Below are positions 6,409-13,141 of a stretch of 31,046 nt of DNA, piece after piece. Each line of letters starts with the position of its first letter. Position 1 is the first letter of the stretch. A program made the position numbers and the translations under genes. The stretch comes from a virus: the IMG/VR virus record IMGVR_UViG_3300021139_000080, positions 1 to 31,046 of that record; one strand, written 5' to 3'. The notes beneath the pieces were generated by a model that did no database searches, was not told the origin of the DNA, and was given only the letters and a program-made list of their open reading frames with translations.

Positions 6409-8310
6409 ATGTACAACACCCCTTTTAGCACCGTAGGATATATTACCTATAAAAGAACTTATGCACGTCGTTTAGACGAGGCAGACATCAACAGCAAGAC
6501 AGAAGAGTTTACTGATACCGTTGAGCGTGTAATCAAAGCAGCAAATGAGCAGTTAGGTTGTAACTTTACAGCGAAAGAGCAAGAGCGTCTTCGTAAGTAT
6601 TTAATGGAATTAAAAGGCACTGTAGCAGGTCGCTTCTTATGGCAGATGGGTACAGACACTGTAGGCAAGCTAGGTCTTGCTTCATTACAGAACTGTGCGT
6701 TCACTGTTATTGATGACCCTGTACGTCCTTTCACTTGGGCTATGGACTTACTTATGTTAGGTTCAGGCGTTGGTTATAACATTCAAAGGAAAAACGTTGA
6801 AAAACTTCCTGAAGTCAATATTAATTTTACCGCCCCTACTCGTTTGGATACTGCTGATGCAGACTTTATTGTTCCTGATTCGAGGGAAGGCTGGGTCAGT
6901 CTCCTTGGCAAAACGCTCAAGGCAGCGTTCTTAAGTGATAAGAATCCTACCTTTACCTATAGCACTGTGCTTGTTCGTGGTCGTGGGGCTGCTATTAAGG
7001 GCTTTGGGGGCACTGCATCAGGTCCTGAAGACTTATGTGATGGAATCGCCAAGGTAAGTACTATCCTTGAGAAACGTGCAGGCAAGAAGCTTCGTCCTAT
7101 TGATTGCTTGGACATCATGAATATTATTGGTGCAATCGTCGTAGCAGGTAACGTACGTCGCTCAGCACAGATTGCGATTGGAGATGCAGACGATGTTGAA
7201 TATCTTTTGGCAAAGCGTTGGGACATGGGCAATATCCCTAGTTGGAGAGCTATGTCTAACAATAGTGTTGTGTGTAATGACATTAAAGATTTGCACGAGT
7301 ATTTCTGGGATGGCTACGAAGGCAAAGGCGAGCCGTACGGTCTTATTAATCTTAGACTTAGTAGAAAAATTGGTCGCCTTGGTGATACTAACTATCCTGA
7401 CCCTGACGTTATGGGTTACAATCCTTGTGCTGAACAATCATTGGCTGCTTACGAAACATGTTGTTTAGCTGAAGTTTATTTGTCTAACGTAACCTCTAAG
7501 GAAGAATTCATTGACATCTGTACTTTACTATATCGTATTAATAAGCATAGCTTGTCTCTGCCTTGTCATCTGCAGGAAACAGCCGATATCGTACACAAGA
7601 ACATGCGTATGGGTATTGGGGTTACTGGTGTACTACAAGCTTCTGATGAGCAGCGTTCTTGGTTAAACGATGCTTATGTAGAGTTACGTAAGTTTGACAA
7701 AGAGTATTCTGCTAAGCATGGTTTCCCTGAGTCCATTAAGTTGACTACAGTTAAACCTTCAGGCACTTTATCTTTGTTACCAGGTGTGACTTCTGGTTGC
7801 CATCCTGCTTACAGCCACTACATGATTCGTCGTATCCGTATTGCTGCAGACCACAGCTTAGTGCAAGTCTGTCGTGAGCATGGATACCCTGTAGAGTTCC
7901 AGCGTAACTTTGACGGCACTGATGACCATAGCACAATGGTAGTATCTTTCCCATTTGCTTATCCTGAAGGCACAAAGATTGCTGCTGAGATGACTGCTAT
8001 TGACCAACTAGAGACTGTTAAATGGTTGCAAGAAAACTGGTCAGACAATAGCGTTAGCTGCACTGTGTATTATCGTAAGGAAGAGTTGCCAGAGATTAAG
8101 AAATACTTGGCTAAGAATTACAAGAACAATCATAAGTCACTTTCGTTCTTGCTTCACAATGAGCATGGCTTTGCTCAGGCTCCTCTCGAACAAATTACTA
8201 AAGAACAATATGATGATTTAGTAGCATCAACTACTATTATTACAAATATTAACGAAGTTGAGTTTGATGGCGGAGACGAATGCGCTTCTGGAGCTTGTCC
8301 TATAAAATGA
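6409..8310 (+). CDS. Class II (adenosylcobalamin-dependent) ribonucleoside-triphosphate reductase
   Basis: This 633-residue enzyme reduces ribonucleoside triphosphates to dNTPs using coenzyme B12, supplying DNA precursors. It matches the monomeric Lactobacillus leichmannii type. Cys96 (LQNCAFTVI) and Cys351 correspond to the substrate-reducing pair. Asn338-Pro-Cys340-Ala-Glu342 is the thiyl-radical motif, and the C-terminus ends ECASGACPIK with the reducing pair Cys625/Cys630 (C-x4-C). All key residues are present, so activity is expected. It is about 100 residues shorter than the 739-residue model enzyme. The ribosome site AAGGA is well placed. Being oxygen-independent and needing no second subunit, it fits a compact phage genome, but it needs B12 from the host or environment. 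The stop overlaps the HNH gene by ATGA. Confidence 0.95.
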   Translation: MYNTPFSTVGYITYKRTYARRLDEADINSKTEEFTDTVERVIKAANEQLGCNFTAKEQERLRKYLMELKGTVAGRFLWQMGTDTVGKLGLASLQNCAFTVIDDPVRPFTWAMDLLMLGSGVGYNIQRKNVEKLPEVNINFTAPTRLDTADADFIVPDSREGWVSLLGKTLKAAFLSDKNPTFTYSTVLVRGRGAAIKGFGGTASGPEDLCDGIAKVSTILEKRAGKKLRPIDCLDIMNIIGAIVVAGNVRRSAQIAIGDADDVEYLLAKRWDMGNIPSWRAMSNNSVVCNDIKDLHEYFWDGYEGKGEPYGLINLRLSRKIGRLGDTNYPDPDVMGYNPCAEQSLAAYETCCLAEVYLSNVTSKEEFIDICTLLYRINKHSLSLPCHLQETADIVHKNMRMGIGVTGVLQASDEQRSWLNDAYVELRKFDKEYSAKHGFPESIKLTTVKPSGTLSLLPGVTSGCHPAYSHYMIRRIRIAADHSLVQVCREHGYPVEFQRNFDGTDDHSTMVVSFPFAYPEGTKIAAEMTAIDQLETVKWLQENWSDNSVSCTVYYRKEELPEIKKYLAKNYKNNHKSLSFLLHNEHGFAQAPLEQITKEQYDDLVASTTIITNINEVEFDGGDECASGACPIK

Positions 8311-8771
8311 TACATAAACACCACATTATCCCTAAGCATTTAGGAGGTACTAATGACAGTAAGAATATTGCTTTGCTTACTCCTTTAGAACACGCCGAAG
8401 CTCATTGGATTTTGTGGTGTACTTATCGAAAAAAAGAAGACTGGCTTGCAGCAATAGGTTTAGAAGGATGGGCTATAAAAAGTAAATTAATTATAGAATT
8501 ATCCAAATTAGCAGGTAAACAAGGAGATAAGGTGTTACGTGCTTTACATGGTGAGAATTATAAACATTTAAAGTCAAAAGCAGGTAAAGCAACTGGAAAA
8601 GTGCAATACAATAACGCTCCTGTTTATACGTGGACACACCCTATACATGGTGTCTTTACAGGTAAAGCAGTCGATTTATGTAGAAAATATGAAGGGTATT
8701 GTGCGTCACATCTTAATGATGTAGCAAACAATAAAAAACGTAAACAACACAAAGGATGGAGAAAGATATGA
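8307..8771 (+). CDS. HNH endonuclease, free-standing homing type
   Basis: This 154-residue protein starts in the ATGA overlap at the end of the reductase gene. Residues 4-36 give an HNH site: KHHIIPKHLGG with His5/His6, then NDSKNIALLTPLEHAEAHW with Asn20, His29 and His33. The C-terminal part (TGKAVDLCRKYEGYCASHLNDVANNK, then HKGW) resembles the NUMOD/IENR1 helix-turn-helix repeats that position homing endonucleases on DNA. Free-standing HNH genes commonly sit beside reductase or polymerase genes, which they often target. An in-frame upstream start at 8280 would overlap the reductase end and is less likely. Confidence 0.88.
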   Translation: MIHKHHIIPKHLGGTNDSKNIALLTPLEHAEAHWILWCTYRKKEDWLAAIGLEGWAIKSKLIIELSKLAGKQGDKVLRALHGENYKHLKSKAGKATGKVQYNNAPVYTWTHPIHGVFTGKAVDLCRKYEGYCASHLNDVANNKKRKQHKGWRKI

Positions 8772-9022
8772 TTGAAAAACAAGATTTTATGTTAGGAATG
8801 AAACGCTTGAATGAAGTGCTCAACATGGCTGATGAAGTTCAGCCGTTGATTATGAAGCGTTGTATGGAAGCTGCTACCGACTTTGACTCTATGGACCCAG
8901 TGCAATTTGTGGTCTTGTGGAAAGACATAGCAAAAATGCTTCGTCCTATTAATGATAAGTTGTTAGAGCTACAAACTGTCTCTATGTTTAGAGAGTTACA
9001 GCCTGAAGGCAATCCAGAATAG
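8768..9022 (+). CDS. Small helical protein, last gene of the rightward operon
   Basis: This 84-residue protein begins MIEKQDFMLGMKRLNEVLN and is predicted to be all-helical, with many Met residues and no cysteine cluster or membrane segment after its single Cys. The ATG at 8768 sits in an ATGA overlap with the HNH gene and has GGAG six bases upstream; an alternative ATG at 8756 adds four residues. It ends 23 bases before the terminator hairpin. I do not recognise the family. It may have followed the reductase directly before the HNH gene was inserted. Confidence 0.65.
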   Translation: MIEKQDFMLGMKRLNEVLNMADEVQPLIMKRCMEAATDFDSMDPVQFVVLWKDIAKMLRPINDKLLELQTVSMFRELQPEGNPE

Positions 9023-9045
9023 TTTTTCGGTAGTTGTACTTGACA

Positions 9046-9069
9046 GGGACTCTTCGGAGTCCCTTTTTT
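9046..9069 (+). terminator. Rho-independent terminator of the rightward operon
   Basis: A perfect seven-base-pair stem GGGACTC/GAGTCCC closes on a TTCG tetraloop and is followed by six T residues on the + strand. It lies 23 bases after the last rightward gene. The minus strand has no T run after the hairpin, so it acts for rightward transcription only. Confidence 0.95.
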
Positions 9070-9124
9070 ATTGTAGGTGAGGGGGTAGCTTCTCGTCTGC
9101 CAATTCGTTGATACCCTAGCTGGA

Positions 9125-9167
9125 AAGACGGAAAACAACTAGGTTAAGCATGCCCTCGTGCCGTCTT
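9125..9167. other. Inverted repeat in the convergent intergenic gap
   Basis: AAGACGG (9125-9131) and CCGTCTT (9161-9167) could form a seven-base-pair stem around a 29-base loop that includes a GCATGC palindrome. It lies just past the stop of the last leftward gene (9171), where a leftward terminator is expected, but only TTT follows the stem on that strand. The gap from 9070 to 9170 is unusually long for this genome and holds no ORF I can support. It may be a weak leftward terminator or part of a structured RNA. Confidence 0.3.
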
Positions 9168-9170
9168 GAC

Positions 9171-9323
9171 TTATTTCTTTTTTGCAGTCTTAGCAGATTC
9201 TTTAAAAGCTTTAGCAGTAGGAGCACCTTTGCTACCTACTTTACGCATCTTCTCGCCTGAGCCTTCTTTGATACGTTTTTTCTTTGCTGCGATGTTGGCG
9301 TATAGCCCTGGTTTAGTTGCCAT
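9171..9323 (-). CDS. 50-residue basic phage protein (GLYANIAAKKKRI family)
   Basis: This protein is 50 residues long and strongly basic: GLYANIAAKKKRIKEGSGEK, then MRKVGSKGAPTAKAF and a Lys-rich end. I recognise this pattern (GLYANIxAKxxRIxxGSGEKMRKPGxxGAPTAxAF) as a small protein found in very many phage lysis and tail regions, without a known function. It shares TAATG with the preceding gene, which fixes the start at 9323. It is the last gene of the leftward block. Its charge suggests nucleic-acid or protein binding, which is inference. Confidence 0.8.
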   Translation of the reverse strand: MATKPGLYANIAAKKKRIKEGSGEKMRKVGSKGAPTAKAFKESAKTAKKK

Positions 9324-9538
9324 TATTCGTCGTTCCCTATTTTAATACCAGTGATAAGACCAATGAAGCCACCTACAATGGTTTGAAATGCAGGAGTAAT
9401 AGCTTCAAAGATTTTAGTATTATCTACTATTGGATTGAAAAGACCCACAAGTAAAACACCAACCATACTAAGAAGGATAAGAGTAAGAGTGACAGTAGCG
9501 AGGAGGGTGACATACGCTGATAATTGTTCTTTGTTCAT
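9323..9538 (-). CDS. Small two-TM membrane protein, candidate holin
   Basis: This 71-residue protein has two hydrophobic segments: residues 9-33 (long, beginning YVTLLATVTLTLILLSM) and residues 52-67 (QTIVGGFIGLITGIKI), joined by a polar loop with PIVDNTKIFEAI. A short size, two membrane helices and a position next to spanin and lysozyme genes fit a class II holin, but holins cannot be identified by motif. The ATG overlaps the i-spanin stop by ATGA, and its own stop overlaps the next start by TAATG. A second candidate holin lies at 9948-10151. Confidence 0.7.
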   Translation of the reverse strand: MNKEQLSAYVTLLATVTLTLILLSMVGVLLVGLFNPIVDNTKIFEAITPAFQTIVGGFIGLITGIKIGNDE

Positions 9539-9948
9539 TTTAAAGCTATTTGTTCGTTAAGCCAATCCTGTATAGACACTAGTTGTTGCGTAGTGGCTGC
9601 ACAGGCGGAAGCAAGTTGAATGTACTGGGCTTTTGCATCAGCGAGGCTGGTGGGGTTGGGAAGGCTGGACACTGTACCGCTATTGGTGTCGTCGAGCATC
9701 CGTTGATAAAAATTATGGATGTTATTAAGATTAGCTTGGTATTCACGTTCTGCACCTTTATTAATTATTTCTTGTTCTTTAACCTTTGCTTCGTTCTCTG
9801 CAATTTGCTTTTGTGCAATAGCTTCTGTTTCAGCTTTAAACACAACATAATCATTATGCCCAACATGCCAGCCGCTATAAAAAATACCACATACAAGTAA
9901 AGCAGCCACTCCAATTTTGACATAAGTTAATACCGATAAAGGAAACAT
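9535..9948 (-). CDS. i-spanin (Rz-like)
   Basis: This 137-residue protein has one N-terminal membrane helix (about residues 9-28, VKIGVAALLVCGIFYSGW). A long charged coiled coil follows (ETEAIAQKQIAENEAKVKEQ), and the C-terminus reads SACAATTQQLVSIQDWLNEQ, a pattern typical of Rz-like proteins. Inner-membrane spanins pair with an outer-membrane lipoprotein to fuse the two membranes at the last step of lysis, so the host has an outer membrane. A second gene encoding that lipoprotein is embedded in another frame (9579-9746). Neighbours on both sides are small membrane proteins. Confidence 0.85.
   Translation of the reverse strand: MFPLSVLTYVKIGVAALLVCGIFYSGWHVGHNDYVVFKAETEAIAQKQIAENEAKVKEQEIINKGAEREYQANLNNIHNFYQRMLDDTNSGTVSSLPNPTSLADAKAQYIQLASACAATTQQLVSIQDWLNEQIALK
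9579..9746 (-). CDS. o-spanin (Rz1-like lipoprotein) embedded in the i-spanin gene
   Basis: In the +1 frame inside the Rz-like gene lies a 55-residue ORF from a GTG at 9746, with an AAAGG ribosome site eight bases upstream. It encodes a basic start (NTK), a hydrophobic stretch (LILITSIIF) and the lipobox INGC, with the lipidated cysteine at residue 17. The mature part (CSTTPIAVQCPAFPTPP, then ASLMQKPSTFNLLPPVQPL) is proline-rich, as in lambda Rz1. It would sit in the outer membrane facing the periplasm and bind the i-spanin C-terminus. Rz1 genes nested wholly within Rz are known in lambda-type phages. The combination of lipobox, proline content and position makes this call strong despite the GTG start. 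Confidence 0.85.
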   Translation of the reverse strand: MNTKLILITSIIFINGCSTTPIAVQCPAFPTPPASLMQKPSTFNLLPPVQPLRNN

Positions 9949-10151
9949 TATCTGTCTTCCAAAGGTTTAGTGGTTGTGGCCCTAAGATAACTAATAACAA
10001 TACCTATAACAAACATAGATACGCTATAGACTTTAGGGTCTAGTAAATCTTGAATGTATGAAGAATTATCTGAGATAGCTCCGAGCAAAAACAGTAGTCC
10101 TGAGAACCACATAGTCCTTGAACGAAACATTCCAGGAAGCTTACGTCTCAT
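9948..10151 (-). CDS. Small membrane protein, candidate holin
   Basis: This 67-residue protein has a basic N-terminus (MRRKLPGMFRSRT), then two hydrophobic segments, residues 14-26 (MWFSGLLFLLGAI) and residues 42-56 (VYSVSMFVIGIVISY), and a polar end (TTTKPLEDR). Small phage proteins of this form, with a PxVYxxxMxxIGxxxxxLR-type second helix and a KPL-like tail, are often found in lysis modules. A holin or antiholin role is likely from size, topology and position between lysozyme and spanin. Both ends use TAATG overlaps. Confidence 0.65.
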   Translation of the reverse strand: MRRKLPGMFRSRTMWFSGLLFLLGAISDNSSYIQDLLDPKVYSVSMFVIGIVISYLRATTTKPLEDR

Positions 10152-10312
10152 TACTTCATTTTCTTTTTAGTGGCAATTTTGCTTTTAATCTTAGCTTTAC
10201 TAGCTTTAGATAAAGCAATAGCTACGGCTTGCTTTTGTGGCTTACCAGCAGCCATTTCAGTTTTGATGTTAGAAGAAACAGTCTTTTTAGAACTTCCAGT
10301 TTTTAATGGCAT
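10151..10312 (-). CDS. 53-residue basic phage protein (MPLKxGSS / PQKQAVAIAL family)
   Basis: This protein reads MPLKTGSSKKTVSSNIKTEM, then AAGKPQKQAVAIALSKA and a Lys-rich end. I recognise the pattern MPLKxGxSxxTxSxNI...GxPQKQAVAIAL as a very common small phage protein, often near lysis or structural genes, of unknown function. The strongly basic tail suggests binding to nucleic acid. The stop overlaps the next start by TAATG and the start lies three bases after the lysozyme stop. It is short and easily missed. Confidence 0.8.
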   Translation of the reverse strand: MPLKTGSSKKTVSSNIKTEMAAGKPQKQAVAIALSKASKAKIKSKIATKKKMK

Positions 10313-10315
10313 GAT

Positions 10316-10765
10316 TTATCCTACGTAAGTTGAATGAAGAAAGCAGTCCTGCTCAGCATGTCTGCGTTTAAGAATACCTGGTACTTCTTTACCGCCTGCC
10401 ATAGACCACTTAGGAAACTCTCCTGAAGCAGCTAGTTTATTGCCAGACTTAATAAGCTTTAATAGTGTTGAACGCTGGAAAGCACCTACACCTAAGTTGT
10501 ACACAAAGGACACAAGAGCATCAAACTCGTTTTGCTCTAGTTCTACACCGCAAGCATTAACAGCTTCTTCAGCAGTGTGTAGGTCTTTACGCAAAAGCTC
10601 TGTAGCCTGTCCCATAGTAATAGGAGAGCCTTCAACACAGCCATCACCAGCTACCATTAAGTGACCGTAACCTACAGTCCACTTACCTACAATATCTTGA
10701 TAGGGCATCGCTCTAAAGCCCTCAAAAGATTTAATTTGGTCAATACCTTTGTCAGAAGTTTTCAT
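10316..10765 (-). CDS. Endolysin, GH24 (T4-type) lysozyme
   Basis: This 149-residue muramidase shows the GH24 catalytic triad with T4 lysozyme spacing: Glu15 (SFEGF), Asp24 (PYQDIVG) and Thr30 (WTVGYGH). It cleaves the glycan strands of peptidoglycan. FDALVSFVYNLGVGAF (residues 82-97) is a further family motif. No signal peptide is visible, so release through a holin is expected; two small membrane proteins nearby are candidates. The ATG overlaps the fibre-like gene upstream by TAATG. Confidence 0.95.
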   Translation of the reverse strand: MKTSDKGIDQIKSFEGFRAMPYQDIVGKWTVGYGHLMVAGDGCVEGSPITMGQATELLRKDLHTAEEAVNACGVELEQNEFDALVSFVYNLGVGAFQRSTLLKLIKSGNKLAASGEFPKWSMAGGKEVPGILKRRHAEQDCFLHSTYVG

Positions 10766-11145
10766 TATGTTGCCTGAGTTGATGCAGTTAAAATACCGTT
10801 AGTAAAAGTCATGCTGCCGTTAGTACCACCTGTAGTTAACTTAGCAGTAGTAATAGTTCTAGTAATGCCGCCAGTAGGTACAATAGTTCCTGATACACTT
10901 ACACCAGTAAGAGTACCCCCAGTAATAGCTACGTTGTCAGCGTTTTGTACAGCAATAGTACCTAGACCTAAGTTTTGTCTAGCTCCTGCAGCGTTATTAG
11001 CTCCAGTACCGCCTGCAATAATAGGAGTTATAATGTTGCCATTTTGTGCTTGCTGTATGTAGTTTCCTAAGTTACGAAACCAATCACGCCAGCTTTGTAC
11101 TTCACTAATTTTATCTTGTGGGATAGGAGGTAAACTATTAGCCAT
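10765..11145 (-). CDS. Short tail-fibre-like protein
   Basis: This 126-residue protein has a helical start (PPIPQDKISEVQSWRDWFRN) followed by the fibre-type sequence AGGTGANNAAGARQNLGLG and then beta-rich Thr/Gly/Ile repeats (VAITGGTLTGVSVSGTIVP). GGTGAxNAAGARxNLGL is typical of phage tail-fibre and collar proteins that form trimeric beta structures. Being short and next to lysozyme, it may be an accessory fibre, a fibre tip or a remnant. The ends overlap neighbours by TAATG. Confidence 0.7.
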   Translation of the reverse strand: MANSLPPIPQDKISEVQSWRDWFRNLGNYIQQAQNGNIITPIIAGGTGANNAAGARQNLGLGTIAVQNADNVAITGGTLTGVSVSGTIVPTGGITRTITTAKLTTGGTNGSMTFTNGILTASTQAT

Positions 11146-11804
11146 TATTTATCACTCTTTAAATAATTATCCATTTTATCTAAAATTTGTTTTTGTTGTT
11201 TAGAATAATGTTTATTCATTTCAGAATCAGGAAATTGTTTAAATAAATAACCACGAAGATAAGTAGGTTTACCTGTTTGTTCTAACCATTGTTTGTAAGG
11301 ACGGTCATCACCACGTTCATGGTCTTCTCTATAAAACTCACGAAGAGAAGCCTTTGCTTCAGGGGTCTTTAATGTTTGTTCAAATTGTTTATTAAGTTTA
11401 TACAATTCTGGGTGGTTTTCTTTATCATTAACAAGATTATGAGAAACAATGTCACCAGCTATATCAGTAGGTTTAACATTTTTATCTAATACTTGAATTA
11501 CATGTTTATCTTCTGGGACACCTTCTGGTCTTTTAAACTTTTCATCTCCAGGGTCTCCTGGTTGCCAATGTTCTAATTTTCTAAAATCATCTTTAGAAGT
11601 AGGCTGGGACTCAACATAACCATAGTCTAAACCTTTTAATTTAGGGTACATATCTTGAGCTTGTTGTAATAGATTTTTTTGAGGCTCTAAAGTAGATTGT
11701 CCTGTAGTATCTCCCATTGGATTAGTAGAAGGAGTATAGCCACCTACAGAAGGAGTAGAGCTTTGCTGACCCATTAATCCTTGTAATAGTAAGCTATAAT
11801 CCAT
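11145..11804 (-). CDS. Hypothetical phage protein, possibly virion-associated
   Basis: This 219-residue protein starts with a low-complexity Ser/Thr/Gly/Gln region (residues 1-45), followed by a charged helical body. Near residues 160-190 it reads DDRPYKQWLEQTGKPTYLRG and then YLFKQFPD. I recall QW...GxPxYLRGYxFxQ(W/F) in other phage proteins encoded near internal virion proteins, without a known role. It has no catalytic motif or membrane segment. It sits between the ATP-grasp enzyme and the fibre-like protein, with TAATG at both ends. Confidence 0.7.
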   Translation of the reverse strand: MDYSLLLQGLMGQQSSTPSVGGYTPSTNPMGDTTGQSTLEPQKNLLQQAQDMYPKLKGLDYGYVESQPTSKDDFRKLEHWQPGDPGDEKFKRPEGVPEDKHVIQVLDKNVKPTDIAGDIVSHNLVNDKENHPELYKLNKQFEQTLKTPEAKASLREFYREDHERGDDRPYKQWLEQTGKPTYLRGYLFKQFPDSEMNKHYSKQQKQILDKMDNYLKSDK

Positions 11805-13141
11805 TATCTTCCGTCCTCTACTTCAGTAGCATAACCACAGCCTTGTAAGTCATCTAAGCACTTTTGTACTTTTTCACCAATGTCTGTACGATAAGCAATA
11901 GAGTTAGGAATCTCAATTTTCTTTTTAATCTTGCCGTAAACTGACTCACGAGCTTTCTCAATAGAGTCACCTAGTCCTACTACTGTGCAGACATAGTCGC
12001 CAGCAGTTACAAACATAGGGACATTTTCTTTGAGTTCTCCGTCAACCATTGCAGGACCTTTGCCCCACTGCACTTCACAAAGATGTACATCATTGATAGC
12101 ATCTTCCATTGTCAAGCCCCAGATAGGATAACCAGAGTTTTCCTTTTTAGTAATATGGCTAAATGGATAGTCAGGAATTGTTACAACAACACCGCAAGCA
12201 ATCTTGTCTGAAGTCTTTAAAGTATCTTTACCATCAATCATGTCAAGCATCCACTGAGCAGGGTCACCCTTGTGCAAAGACATCTGAATGTTAAACAAAG
12301 GCCAGCCTGGACGAGTAGTAAACTCTAAAGGCCATGCTTTACCATTCTTATCAATAATACAGTTAACGTCAATGTAGCCTGTGTAGCCAATACCATGAAG
12401 CATGTCTTCTAATGGTTTAAGCATCTGGTCAGCTAGTTTAGAGTCTTTGGTGTAGCGAACAATAGTACCTTGCTCACCAGTAGTAACACCAAGTTCGCCA
12501 TCCATGAGCTTCTTGTGTTCCCAGGACTCACAAAAGTTCTTAGAAAAACCACCAGCACCGAACCAGCCACCTACACCAAACTCAATACCTGGACGGAACT
12601 CTTGAAGAATAAACTTACCTTTAAAGGAGTTCTTTTTCTTCCAGCGAGTTAACATGTATAGCATGTCAGCAGCAGACTTAGCTACATAGGATAAAGTCTT
12701 GTCTCCGTCACCAATAGGCTTAGACACAAAGCGACGTGGGTTCTCTTTGACGTATGCAATAGCATCGTCATAGTTGTCAAAGGTTTGACTAGGAATGGTT
12801 TCAATACCAGCCTTGTTAAGAATCTTCTCACCGTAGTCACGCTCTTGTTCCCAGCGAGTACCTTCTAGGTTCGCACCAAAGATGGGATAACCTTGGTCAC
12901 GATAACGCTCTAGACCATAAATATAATAAATGTTATCTGTAACAAAGATTAAGTCAGCCCACTTCATGTGGTCTTCCCACGAGCTAACTCGTTTAATTAG
13001 ACCACCATCGCCTACTTCAGCACGTGAGCCATCTTTGTTATGACGTAAAAATAACTTAACTTCATGCCCAGCTTCTTGACTTCGTAGTCCAAAGGAAAGA
13101 CCGCAACCGCAGCCTGATGGGTCAATAATTAAAATCTTCAT
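11804..13141 (-). CDS. PurD-like ATP-grasp ligase
   Basis: This 445-residue protein aligns by eye with phosphoribosylamine-glycine ligase (PurD) along its whole length. It has an N-terminal nucleotide-binding-like domain (MKILIIDPSGCG), an ATP-grasp core with Lys in FVSKPIGDGDKTLSYV, the acceptor strand LQEFRPGIEFGVGGW, and EHKKLMDGELGVTTGEQG in place of the PurD DHKRxxDGDxGPNTGGMG. Next come DKNGKAWPLEFTTRPGWP with the metal Glu, and a C-terminal domain with VGLGDSIEKARESVYGKI and YRTDIGEK. PurD joins glycine to phosphoribosylamine. The altered GGMG motif (GEQG) and the setting among virion genes make purine synthesis doubtful, so it may ligate an amino acid to another acceptor. It overlaps the internal virion gene by ATGA. 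Confidence 0.85.
   Translation of the reverse strand: MKILIIDPSGCGCGLSFGLRSQEAGHEVKLFLRHNKDGSRAEVGDGGLIKRVSSWEDHMKWADLIFVTDNIYYIYGLERYRDQGYPIFGANLEGTRWEQERDYGEKILNKAGIETIPSQTFDNYDDAIAYVKENPRRFVSKPIGDGDKTLSYVAKSAADMLYMLTRWKKKNSFKGKFILQEFRPGIEFGVGGWFGAGGFSKNFCESWEHKKLMDGELGVTTGEQGTIVRYTKDSKLADQMLKPLEDMLHGIGYTGYIDVNCIIDKNGKAWPLEFTTRPGWPLFNIQMSLHKGDPAQWMLDMIDGKDTLKTSDKIACGVVVTIPDYPFSHITKKENSGYPIWGLTMEDAINDVHLCEVQWGKGPAMVDGELKENVPMFVTAGDYVCTVVGLGDSIEKARESVYGKIKKKIEIPNSIAYRTDIGEKVQKCLDDLQGCGYATEVEDGR

Noticed and set aside
8280-8306. Earlier start for the HNH endonuclease
   Set aside because: It would overlap the functional C-terminal redox cysteines of the reductase; the ATG at 8307 has the usual ATGA overlap.
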